The notes: a model not told the origin generated them from the sequence alone. A stretch of DNA of 6,482 nt from CALGYY01 sp964585485 (GCA_964585485.1 CAZPDS010000112.1:1-6482); one strand, 5' to 3'; counted from the stretch's first letter, positions 1 through 6,482 are shown. A program made the numbers and translations.

Positions 1-1781
1 TCACTTTTGATAAGTTACTGCAATCGGGAGGTTCGTCAACCTTAAAGTCGTTTAAATACACCCTGGAATTTACCTCAAACCCGGCGTGGTATGCAGTACA
101 GGCTTTGCCGTACCTCATGGAATATCCCTATGAATGTGCTGAGCAAACCTTCAGTCGCTTCTATGCCAACAGCATTGCAACGCATATTGCCAATTCGCAT
201 CCACGGATCAAGGCCGTTTTCGATTCCTGGCGCGAACTTACGCCGGATGCACTGCTTAGCAACCTGGAGAAGAATCAGGAGTTGAAATCCGCCATATTGG
301 CTGAAACCCCTTGGGTATTGCAGGCGAAGGATGAATCGCAACGCAAGCGGAATGTAGGATTGCTGTTTGATATGATGAAGATGTCGGCAGAGATTGATCA
401 GGCCCTGCGGAAACTTGAGCGACTGCAGACACCAAATGGTGGCTGGCCCTGGTTTGCCGGCATGCCCGACGATCGGTACATCACACAGCATATTGTTACC
501 GGTCTGGCTCATCTTGATAAACTGGGCGTTAAAAATGTGCGGGAAGACAGCAAGGCGTGGACCGCCCTGCGAAGAGGTGTTGAGTATCTGGACAACCGGA
601 TTCGGGAAGACTATGAATACATTCTGAAGTATTATCCCAATCATATTAACGACAATCATTTAAGTGGCCTTCAAATTCAATACCTGTATGCGCGCAGTTA
701 TTACGCGAAGCGCATCCCGTTGGCGGCACGCAATCAGAAAGCTTTTGATTACTTTAAGGGGCAAGCCCGTAAATATTGGCTGCAACAGAACCGCTACCTG
801 CAAGGAATGATCGCGCTTGCGCTAAATCGTCTGGAGGCTCCGGCAGACGCCGCTAACATCATTCGTTCATTAAAGGATAACGCGATGTTTAGTGAAGAAT
901 TGGGGATGTTCTGGAAAGACATGGACAATGGCTATTACTGGTACCAGGCACCGATTGAGACGCAGGCCTTGCTGATTGAGGCTTTTGATGAAGTGGCCAA
1001 TGATCAGGTGTCGGTGGAAGAAATGAAAGTTTGGTTGTTGAAACAGAAGCAGACGCAGGATTGGAAAACCACCAAGGCTACCACCGAGGCTTGCTATGCG
1101 CTCTTGCTGCGTGGAACCGATTGGTTGGCAGCAGAACCGGATGTTTCCGTGTTTGTGGGTGCGAAGGATGTCAGCCCTTCTAAGTTACCCGATGTTAAAA
1201 CCGAGGCGGGCACTGGCTATTATAAAACATCGTGGAATCAAACGGAGATCACACCCGACATGGGAAAAGTGAAGATTGTGAAACGGGATGATGGAGTGGC
1301 CTGGGGCGCTGTTTACTGGCAGTATTTTGAGCAGCTCGACAAGATTACACCCGCGGAAACTCCGCTGAAACTTGAGAAGAAATTATTTGTGGAGCGCCCG
1401 TCCGCCACTGGCCCCGTGCTGGAACTCATTACACCGTCCACACTTCTGAAAGTGGGCGATAAGGTCAAAGTGCGCATTGAATTGCGTGTGGATCGAGACA
1501 TGGAGTATGTTCACCTGAAAGATATGCGGGCCTCTGGTTTTGAACCGGTGAATGTGTTGTCGCAGTACAAGTACCAGGGCGGAATTGGCTACTATGAAGC
1601 CACGGGTGATGCGGCGACAAACTTCTTCATCAGTTATTTGCAGAAGGGAACCTATGTATTTGAATATCCTTTGCGGGCGGCCCACAGGGGGAATTTTAGT
1701 AATGGAATCACCAGCATTCAGTGTATGTACGCGCCTGAATTCGCCTCGCATTCCGAGGGTATCCGGGTGACGGTTAAATAG
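1..1781 (+). CDS. Alpha-2-macroglobulin family protein, C-terminal part (5' end outside window)
   Basis: This reading frame is open from the left edge (first full codon at position 3) and gives 592 residues to a TAG stop. Bacterial alpha-2-macroglobulins are envelope proteins of roughly 1,600-2,000 residues thought to trap proteases in the periplasm through a reactive thioester; here roughly the last third is present. Visible signs are the thioester motif CAEQ at residues 45-48 (Cys codon 135-137, Gln codon 144-146) in the context YPYECAEQTFSRFYAN; the alpha-helical thioester domain with NGGWPWF at residues 145-151, followed by a DDRYITQHIVTGL helix; and a C-terminal beta-rich part ending in a conserved YPLRAAHRGNF...MYAPEF block, like the receptor-binding-type macroglobulin domain. 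A TTG at 105 could be taken for a start, but homologous-looking sequence continues upstream, so it is internal. No pbpC follows; the gene ends at a terminator. The family assignment is firm; protease trapping is inferred from the family. Confidence 0.93.
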   Translation, partial: TFDKLLQSGGSSTLKSFKYTLEFTSNPAWYAVQALPYLMEYPYECAEQTFSRFYANSIATHIANSHPRIKAVFDSWRELTPDALLSNLEKNQELKSAILAETPWVLQAKDESQRKRNVGLLFDMMKMSAEIDQALRKLERLQTPNGGWPWFAGMPDDRYITQHIVTGLAHLDKLGVKNVREDSKAWTALRRGVEYLDNRIREDYEYILKYYPNHINDNHLSGLQIQYLYARSYYAKRIPLAARNQKAFDYFKGQARKYWLQQNRYLQGMIALALNRLEAPADAANIIRSLKDNAMFSEELGMFWKDMDNGYYWYQAPIETQALLIEAFDEVANDQVSVEEMKVWLLKQKQTQDWKTTKATTEACYALLLRGTDWLAAEPDVSVFVGAKDVSPSKLPDVKTEAGTGYYKTSWNQTEITPDMGKVKIVKRDDGVAWGAVYWQYFEQLDKITPAETPLKLEKKLFVERPSATGPVLELITPSTLLKVGDKVKVRIELRVDRDMEYVHLKDMRASGFEPVNVLSQYKYQGGIGYYEATGDAATNFFISYLQKGTYVFEYPLRAAHRGNFSNGITSIQCMYAPEFASHSEGIRVTVK

Positions 1782-1793
1782 TCATGAAGCCGT

Positions 1794-1825
1794 AAAAAAA
1801 GCTGCCGGCGGGCAGCTTTTTTTTT
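1794..1825. terminator. Bidirectional intrinsic terminator between convergent genes
   Basis: A 6-bp GC-rich stem GCTGCC (1801-1806) and GGCAGC (1811-1816) encloses a 4-nt loop. It is flanked by seven As on the left (1794-1800) and nine Ts on the right (1817-1825), which can extend the stem and act as the U-tract on either strand. It lies 12 nt after the alpha-2-macroglobulin stop. On the minus strand it begins inside the stop codon of the ccmD-like gene, so one element probably serves both convergent transcription units. Confidence 0.9.
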
Positions 1826-1955
1826 AAACATCACGCCCGCTGTTTTCTTCCTTTTCCAGGCGGCTTATTTTGCGACCGAGATAGATCAGGTAGGCGAACA
1901 GACCGGCCAGGATAACGGCCAGGGTGATGACAACAGAAAGCATGGATGTATTCAT
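1824..1955 (-). CDS. ccmD: CcmD-like small membrane protein (43 aa)
   Basis: This small gene encodes 43 residues with one N-terminal membrane helix (about residues 5-25), followed by a basic then charged tail containing GRKISRLEKEE. CcmD is a tiny, poorly conserved membrane protein of System I cytochrome c maturation. In studied bacteria it associates with CcmC and CcmE and helps release haem-loaded CcmE. The call rests on position right after ccmC, size, topology and the RKI-x-x-LE tail, which resembles Bacteroidota CcmD-like proteins. Its ATG overlaps the ccmC TGA as ATGA (1955-1952), pointing to translational coupling. A longer open frame extends upstream to 2489, but that part lies out of frame inside ccmC and looks non-coding. 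Met5 is an alternative start. The TAA stop lies within the A-tract of the downstream terminator. A generic small membrane protein cannot be excluded from sequence alone. Confidence 0.78.
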   Translation of the reverse strand: MNTSMLSVVITLAVILAGLFAYLIYLGRKISRLEKEENSGRDV

Positions 1956-2629
1956 CGGTGTGGGTTTTTGCGGTTTTCTGAAAGCCGGGCAACACGAACG
2001 GACAATTCGAGCATCCATATTGACAAGAGTATCCAACCTGCGATGGCGGGGTAAAACACCAGTCGCAAACGATGATCGAGTCCGGCTGGATTCAGCACCG
2101 GAGTGCTTTCGCTGCCGGGATGAATGGTCCCGGTGCTTAGTCGTGGCAATATGAACATAAAGACCAGCATCATTACAAAAGCCAGCATACTGTAAACGGC
2201 CGCTATGCGGGCACCTTGCTGAACATCCCGGACAGAACCGCGGAGCACTTTGTACGCCAGGTAACACAGCATGGTAACAGCGGCTCCATTTAATTTCGGA
2301 TCGTTGATCCACCAGGCACCCCAACTGGCTTTTGCCCATGACATACCGGTAAGAAGACCAAGCAAACCGAACAGCAGCGCCAGGTTCACGGCTTGTACTG
2401 CAATCCGATCGTAAGACGGGCGGAAATTCCGCAGGTAGAGGAGTCCCGAAACAACGGAAATACTGAGCAGGACTACCATGGCAAACCACATTCCGACGTG
2501 AAAAAATAAATTCCGTACGGCATCGCCCAGCGCGGGCAGCATGGGGACTTCTATCACTAATCCCGCGATCAGTGCGTAAAACAGAAGCAGGGCCGACAGT
2601 GTTTTATAGGTTGGCTTCAGTATTTTCAT
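1952..2629 (-). CDS. ccmC: Cytochrome c maturation protein CcmC (haem-handling membrane protein)
   Basis: CcmC is the inner-membrane protein of System I cytochrome c maturation that presents haem to the chaperone CcmE. This 225-residue protein has about six predicted membrane helices (near 12-32, 43-66, 78-96, 115-130, 142-161 and 188-212). It carries the tryptophan-rich WWD haem-binding signature at residues 98-113, with W98, W103, W106, W107 and D110 in the stretch WGAWWINDPKL. Candidate axial haem ligands are His44 (NLFFHVGMW) and His170 (TIHPG), which flank the WWD segment as the two conserved histidines do in the family. Length is close to the usual 220-250. The ATG directly abuts the ccmB stop (TAAATG) and is preceded by GGAGAG, which fixes the start. 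The gene ends in a 4-nt overlap with the ccmD-like gene. The other WWD proteins, CcmF and CcsA, are usually much larger or differently arranged, so ccmC is the best call. Confidence 0.93.
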   Translation of the reverse strand: MKILKPTYKTLSALLLFYALIAGLVIEVPMLPALGDAVRNLFFHVGMWFAMVVLLSISVVSGLLYLRNFRPSYDRIAVQAVNLALLFGLLGLLTGMSWAKASWGAWWINDPKLNGAAVTMLCYLAYKVLRGSVRDVQQGARIAAVYSMLAFVMMLVFMFILPRLSTGTIHPGSESTPVLNPAGLDHRLRLVFYPAIAGWILLSIWMLELSVRVARLSENRKNPHR

Positions 2630-3292
2630 TTAATCTCTCCATATAAAAGGAAACAGAATATAGGCCAGGCCGATTATCACGACATCGAGGGCTGCCAGAA
2701 TCAGAATGTTTTCGTAGTAACTGCTTCCACCTGGGCTGTTGATGCAGTTTTGGGTAAGTCTGACACATAAGGTTACCAGCGGCAAAGAGATCGGAAACCC
2801 AAGGACGGCGGTCATGGTAAAATTATTTCCGCTGCGGGTGGACATGGCCGATACCAGGGTCATCAGGCTGGAGAAACCAAGGCACCCCAGAATTAGTACA
2901 GGAAGGAAGAGTAAGGTATGCGTAACCAGGTTGCCTAAAAGGATCGAAAACAGCAGGTACGACACGCCACCCAGTACCAGCATCAAAAGCCCATTGTAGA
3001 CAAGTTTGGCGAGAATAAGGGCCGCGGGCGATACCAGTTGAAAGTAAGTGTAATGTTGTTGGTCTGAATCGGTGATATGACTTCTGGATGCGGCGTTGGT
3101 GGCGGCAAACAGCAGGATGATCCAGAACAGCGGAACCAGGCTATCGGGTTGGGCCTGACCACTGAATCCGAGGTAGCACACAAACAAGGTCGACGCAAGG
3201 TAGAGCACAACGCCCTGAATGGCCGATCGGTGGCGCCATTCCAGTTTAACATCCTTGCGAATCAAACTGCTTACTTCGCGGAATTCCTGCAT
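2630..3292 (-). CDS. ccmB: Haem exporter / cytochrome c maturation permease CcmB
   Basis: CcmB is the membrane subunit that pairs with the ATPase CcmA; the CcmAB complex drives release of haem-loaded CcmE from CcmC during System I cytochrome c maturation. The 220-residue product matches the usual length. It starts with a cytoplasmic amphipathic stretch (LIRKDVKLEWRHR, residues 10-22), as in family members, followed by six likely membrane helices near 26-43, 52-69, 93-119, 125-148, 159-178 and 195-216. Family-like features include the PLFWIILLFAATNAASR segment (54-70), the SPAALILAK entry to helix 3 (88-96) and GFPISLPLVT (165-174). The start ATG lies 11 nt after the upstream RNase-like gene stop, with no clear Shine-Dalgarno. 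It directly abuts ccmC. No CcmA ATPase gene is adjacent, although CcmB is expected to need one. The assignment is strengthened by the neighbouring ccmC. Confidence 0.9.
   Translation of the reverse strand: MQEFREVSSLIRKDVKLEWRHRSAIQGVVLYLASTLFVCYLGFSGQAQPDSLVPLFWIILLFAATNAASRSHITDSDQQHYTYFQLVSPAALILAKLVYNGLLMLVLGGVSYLLFSILLGNLVTHTLLFLPVLILGCLGFSSLMTLVSAMSTRSGNNFTMTAVLGFPISLPLVTLCVRLTQNCINSPGGSSYYENILILAALDVVIIGLAYILFPFIWRD
2635..2640 (-). promoter_or_regulatory. Shine-Dalgarno sequence for ccmC inside the ccmB 3' end
   Basis: On the minus strand GGAGAG lies 5 nt before the ccmC ATG and is embedded in the last codons of ccmB (Trp-Arg-Asp). It is the only strong ribosome binding site among the operon starts visible here and supports the ATG at 2629 as the true start. 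Confidence 0.7.
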
Positions 3293-3303
3293 GAATGTCG
3301 TGC

Positions 3304-4704
3304 TTATAACAAAAATGAGGCTCCCTTTTCGGGAATTGTTATATTCGTAAAGTGGTTTTCCTCCAGTGTTTTTTTGTACGCCACTTGTGTATCGGCTTCG
3401 CCGTGAACAACAAACAGCTGGCGGATTTTTGCTTTATCCTGACAGGCCAGGTAAACAATCATTTCATCACGATCGCCATGAGCGCTGTAGGATTCAAGGT
3501 TTTTTACCTCAGCTTTCACGGGGTACAGATTTCCATGAATGGAAACTTGTTTTTCGCCGCGTTTGATTTTGGCACCGAGGGTTCTGGGTTCACAATATCC
3601 AACCATCAACACCGTGTTTCGTTCGTCGGAAATATTATTGGCAAGGTGGTGTTTCACGCGTCCGGCTTCAGCCATTCCTGAGGAAGAAATGATAACGCAG
3701 GGCTCTTTCAGGCTGTTCAGCCGTTTTGAATCTTCGGCTTCCATGATGTAAATAAGGTCATTAAATCCGAATGGATCCGGATCTTTGGCCATCAGTTCAA
3801 TGGTTTCCTTATTGAAGCACTCGGTGTGCATACGCATGATATTGGTCGCGTTCACGGCCAGTGGACTGTCGACATAAATTTTTACGCGGTTGAGACGGCC
3901 CTGGTTAAAAAGCTTATTCAAGGTATAAACAACCTCCTGTGTGCGTCCAACGGCGAAAGAGGGAATAATCAGTTTGCCTTTTTTATCGAGGCAGGTTCTG
4001 AGGATAATTTGGTGCAACTCGTGGGAGGCATCTTCCCGTCGGTTGTGCAGGCGGTCGCCGTAAGTGGATTCCGTGATGATGAAATCCGCCTGGGGAAATG
4101 CCTGAGGCGGCCGCAGGAAGGGGTCGCCGGGGCGTCCGATATCGCCGGTATAGCAAAGGCGTTTGACCTGATCGCCTTCGGTAATGGTAAGGTTAATGGC
4201 AGCGCTTCCGAGGATGTGGCCGGTTTCCGTGAAGAGGAGTTTCACGCCCTCGCAGACAGGGAAGTCCAGGCTGTAGGGGATGCTGACAAAATACTGCATA
4301 GCGGCCATGGCATCGTCGCGGGTATAGATGGGTTGCAATGGATCCAGGCCTCTCTTCTGACGTCGTTTATTATCGGTCCTGGTATCTGATTCCTGAATTT
4401 TTCCGCAGTCGGCCAGCATAATGGAGCACAAGTCACGGGTGGCCGGGGTGCAGAGCACCATGCCTTTAAATCCCAGGTTCACGATGTATGGAATCAGTCC
4501 GGAGTGGTCTATGTGTGCATGTGAAAGGATCAGAAAATCGACTTCGGAAGGCTCGAAACCCAGGTCACGGTTACAGGCATCGGTTTCGGCGCCTTTGCCT
4601 TGGTACATGCCACAATCGAGCAGAATTTTTTTTCCGTTGTCAAGGGTGATCAGAAATTTACTGCCGGTGACTTCGCGGGTAGCGCCGAGAAATTGTACTT
4701 TCAT
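3304..4704 (-). CDS. Beta-CASP metallo-beta-lactamase-fold RNase-like protein
   Basis: This is a 466-residue cytoplasmic protein of the bacterial CPSF73/Ysh1-like group of metallo-beta-lactamase hydrolases, a family that cleaves RNA (Thermus TTHA0252 is a studied relative). The metal-binding motifs are all present: Asp30 (LLDCGMYQG), H62-A-H64-I-D66-H67 (SHAHIDHSG), His163 (TGHILGSAA) and Asp188 (YTGDIGR). The beta-CASP part follows with motif A at Glu212 (TESTYG), motif B at His409 (YSAHGDRDE) and motif C at His434 (VVHGEAD). A histidine at motif C is typical of RNA-directed rather than DNA-directed members. SSSGMAEAGRVKHH (340-353) is another family block. No signal peptide or KH domain is seen. 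The protein looks full length with every catalytic residue intact. It is the first gene of the unit leading into ccmB, C and D, 11 nt upstream of ccmB. Family and chemistry are clear; the natural RNA substrate is unknown. Confidence 0.94.
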   Translation of the reverse strand: MKVQFLGATREVTGSKFLITLDNGKKILLDCGMYQGKGAETDACNRDLGFEPSEVDFLILSHAHIDHSGLIPYIVNLGFKGMVLCTPATRDLCSIMLADCGKIQESDTRTDNKRRQKRGLDPLQPIYTRDDAMAAMQYFVSIPYSLDFPVCEGVKLLFTETGHILGSAAINLTITEGDQVKRLCYTGDIGRPGDPFLRPPQAFPQADFIITESTYGDRLHNRREDASHELHQIILRTCLDKKGKLIIPSFAVGRTQEVVYTLNKLFNQGRLNRVKIYVDSPLAVNATNIMRMHTECFNKETIELMAKDPDPFGFNDLIYIMEAEDSKRLNSLKEPCVIISSSGMAEAGRVKHHLANNISDERNTVLMVGYCEPRTLGAKIKRGEKQVSIHGNLYPVKAEVKNLESYSAHGDRDEMIVYLACQDKAKIRQLFVVHGEADTQVAYKKTLEENHFTNITIPEKGASFLL

Positions 4705-4721
4705 AGGGAAGGGGTTTAGGA

Positions 4722-4729
4722 CAAAGGTA
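4722..4729 (-). promoter_or_regulatory. Putative Bacteroidota -7 promoter element of the RNase-ccmBCD operon
   Basis: On the minus strand TACCTTTG matches the Bacteroidota -7 consensus TAnnTTTG exactly. It lies 17 nt before the ATG at 4704, so transcription would start close to the gene with a very short leader. The upstream -33 element is weak: the nearest TTG (4744-4742) is only 12 nt away, and the proper distance is occupied by the T-tract of the preceding terminator. The position directly behind a terminator and ahead of the first operon gene supports the call. Confidence 0.5.
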
Positions 4730-4742
4730 GCGAATATTCATC

Positions 4743-4773
4743 AAAAAAAAAGCCCCGCCGAAGCAGGGCTTTT
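4743..4773 (-). terminator. Strong intrinsic terminator of the T9SS-secreted protein gene
   Basis: On the minus strand AAAAGCCCTGC, loop TTCG, GCGGGGCTTTT forms an 11-bp stem with a single T-G wobble, closed by the very stable C(TTCG)G tetraloop and ending in nine Ts (4751-4743). It begins 16 nt after the stop codon of the secreted-protein gene and ends upstream of the RNase-like gene, so it separates the two same-strand transcription units. Confidence 0.92.
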
Positions 4774-4789
4774 AGAAAGGAAGAGTAAA

Positions 4790-6482
4790 TTATTCAACAA
4801 TCAGTTTGCGGGTAACTTTGTAGTCACCGGCGTTGACGCTGATGAAATAGATACCGCTCTTGTAGGAGCTGGTATTGATGGTAAAATGATGGTCGCCGGA
4901 AGCGAGGTTGCTGAAGTCTTTAGCATAAACGGATTGTCCGATCATGTTATAAACATCGATATTAACATTGGAAGCAGAAGCCAGGTTCAGATCAATGTTC
5001 GCTACCGCAGAAGCGGGGTTCGGGTAAATGGTCACATTGCTAATGGCTTCGTGTTCCTGAACGTTGATGTCGGAGGATCCAACTTCAGCCTTGGGAACAG
5101 AAAGATAATAGATGCTGTTGGTGCCTGCGCCATCTTCGTCACCACGGACGGAGAGTCCCGGTTCCATGTCAGACTGGTAAACCAAGTGCAGACTGGCGTT
5201 GGAGGTGTANNNNNNNNNNGGAGAGGGAGGCAAAAACGCATTCGTCAAAAGCGTGGAAGGGACTACCGTTCAGGTCGGTTGCTGCTGACCAGGTGGTACC
5301 GCCATCGAGGGATTTCTTGGCAAAAATGTGACGATAGAGCTGCGCATTCGGATTTGCACCGGTATTGATAAGGTCTTCGCGGCAACTTGAATAGGTGATG
5401 TACATGTCACCAGCGTCATCAATGATAATCTGAGGCATCGATGTCAGACTGAGGAAGTAGTTACCGAAGGGGAATTCACCATCAGCCACTTCAGGAAACT
5501 CGATAATGCCGGTTTCGTCGAAATCTTCCATGTAACCAACCAGGTATCCATTCACGTCAAGTGCAGAGTCGCTGGCCATGATAGCAGTATCGATAACAGG
5601 CATCGATTCATTCCAGTAGATCAGGCCGTCGGTGTAAGGATAGTAGGAAGATAGTCCGTCAGCATCCGCAAAGTCATCATCGGAAACTCTCATGTGACCG
5701 GCGAGTACGTGAACTTTACCCAGGTCGTCGATGGCAATTGCCAGCGAACCGTCGATAGAACCGATAATCGGGGTGGGAGCCGCGGTGAGGGCGGGGAAAT
5801 CATAAATCATAACCTTGGTCCAGGTTGCACCAGCATCGTAGGAACGCATAGCGAAACAATCGCCCCAGTTGTCACCTACAACAAAAGCAATGGTGTCGCC
5901 TTTAGGAGCAGCCCATGCATAGGAATCACCACCGAAACCGGCGTTGTTATAGAGGTGGCAAACGCTGGCGGAGTCCATACCCGGGAGAATCTGGGGAGCA
6001 GACCAGGTAGCACCACCGTCGGTTGATTTGTAATAAACCAGCGCAAGAGCGAGGCCTTCATAATAATACACAGCAGGAGCTGTAGCCTGGTCCGTGCATG
6101 CGATCACGTGGAGGGTGTTGCCATCAGCAATGGTGCGGGGCCACAGCAGAGCGGTGGTTGCACCGGTTGTGGCCGGGCCAACGAGGGTGGTGGTACCCCA
6201 GGCGCCAGTTCCTTTGGCGGCGCGGGTGGTAACCAGCAGTCCGGTTGAGCCGTTGTGGCTAATAGCGCCTTCACCAGCGGTGCCTACGGGGAAGTAGGAA
6301 GGCCAACCGGAACGGGCGGCTTCGATGCGGGCCGTGGGCTCAGTGCCCCAGGCGGTTCCGTCGAAATAATTGTAATAGGTCCCACGGTCGGAATATCCGC
6401 TCACGAGGGCACCGGTCCAGGATGCACCAATGGTTCCATCGGCATAAAGATGAATGCGGTTGGCAACGGACTGGTTGGTTTG
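4790..6482 (-). CDS. Secreted Asp-box (BNR) protein with T9SS sorting domain, 5' end outside window, split by assembly gap
   Basis: The gene enters from the right edge already open and ends at TAA (4792-4790). The first visible residues are QTNQSVANRIHLYADGTIGA. The body is a repeat-rich, probably beta-propeller region with three clear Asp-boxes of the form S-x-D-x-G-x-T-W: STDGGATW (6026-6003), SYDAGATW (5843-5820) and SLDGGTTW (5312-5289). Such boxes occur in sialidases and many other propeller proteins, so enzymatic activity is not implied, and I see no full set of sialidase catalytic residues. The C-terminus (about 5044-4793, 84 residues) is a typical T9SS type A sorting domain: IYPNPAS, VDVYN-like VNIDVYNMIGQ, YKSGIYFISV and terminal VTRKLIVE. 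This directs export across the outer membrane followed by cleavage and surface attachment or release. Ten Ns at 5219-5210 split it into two frames; both sides read sensibly as one protein. The start at 6404 (GTG) is internal. Substrate or partner is unknown. Confidence 0.88.
5210..5219. other. Assembly gap (10 Ns) inside the T9SS protein gene
   Basis: Exactly ten Ns interrupt the coding sequence between ...FDECVFASLS and YTSNASLHLVYQSD.... Whole codons end on both sides (5222-5220 TCC, 5209-5207 TAC), so the true missing length should be a multiple of three, and ten is probably a placeholder. Confidence 0.95.

Noticed and set aside
75..659. Minus-strand 194-residue open frame opposite the macroglobulin gene
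   Set aside because: It is antisense to a strongly supported coding frame including the thioester region and has no recognisable domain.
1824..2489. Minus-strand 221-residue open frame as one gene
   Set aside because: All but the last 43 codons lie out of frame inside ccmC, are rich in Arg, Ser, Pro and Cys and show no membrane or domain pattern; only the ccmD-like end is kept.
3826..4389. Plus-strand 187-residue open frame
   Set aside because: It is antisense to the catalytic core of the beta-CASP gene, whose motifs are all intact; the open frame is a codon-bias shadow.
4742..4744. TTG as the -33 element for the operon promoter
   Set aside because: It is only 12 nt from the -7 element, whereas about 19-21 nt is usual, and it belongs to the end of the terminator T-tract.
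5169..5248. Authentic frameshift or pseudogene in the T9SS protein gene
   Set aside because: The frame change coincides exactly with ten Ns between two whole codons, so placeholder length explains it.
4421..5368. Plus-strand 315-residue open frame spanning the N-run
   Set aside because: It runs across two opposite-strand genes, a terminator and the assembly gap, and its translation shows no domain.
5694..6297. Plus-strand open frames opposite the Asp-box gene
   Set aside because: They are short, low-complexity translations antisense to the repeats of a well-supported gene.
1..6482. CRISPR arrays, tRNA/rRNA genes, insertion sequences, riboswitches or defence systems
   Set aside because: No repeat-spacer pattern, cloverleaf-like sequence, transposase or terminal inverted repeats were seen, and nearly all bases are taken up by the genes and terminators listed.

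Overview
The window looks like an ordinary chromosomal stretch from a member of the Bacteroidota (base composition close to balanced). Three signs support this: a protein on the minus strand ends in a type IX secretion (T9SS) sorting domain, a system essentially confined to this phylum; a TAnnTTTG-type -7 promoter element lies upstream of the central operon; and most starts lack a clear Shine-Dalgarno sequence. No mobile element, CRISPR array, tRNA or rRNA was seen.

Layout. Positions 1-1781 (plus strand) hold the C-terminal 592 residues of a large alpha-2-macroglobulin-like protein, with the thioester motif CAEQ near the left edge. A compact bidirectional hairpin terminator (about 1794-1825) separates it from a convergent minus-strand operon. 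Read from right to left, the operon encodes a beta-CASP metallo-beta-lactamase-fold ribonuclease-like protein (4704-3304), CcmB (3292-2630), CcmC (2629-1952) and a 43-residue CcmD-like protein (1955-1824). Spacing is very tight: 11 nt, 0 nt, then a 4-nt ATGA overlap. Upstream of the operon are its probable promoter and, immediately before that, a strong terminator with a TTCG loop. This terminator ends the next gene, a minus-strand secreted protein with three Asp-box (BNR) repeats and a C-terminal T9SS sorting domain (4790 to beyond 6482). A run of 10 Ns at 5210-5219 interrupts that gene. The apparent frame change there is best explained by the placeholder length and not by a mutation.

How the genes work together. 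CcmB, CcmC and CcmD are membrane parts of the System I cytochrome c maturation pathway, which delivers haem to the periplasmic chaperone CcmE. CcmA, CcmE and CcmF are not in this window, so the pathway must be completed elsewhere. The RNase-like gene shares the transcript but has no known role in haem handling. The macroglobulin-like and T9SS proteins are envelope or secreted proteins, in separate transcription units. I see no convincing undescribed system; the oddest points are the RNase-ccmBCD arrangement without ccmA, and the assembly gap.
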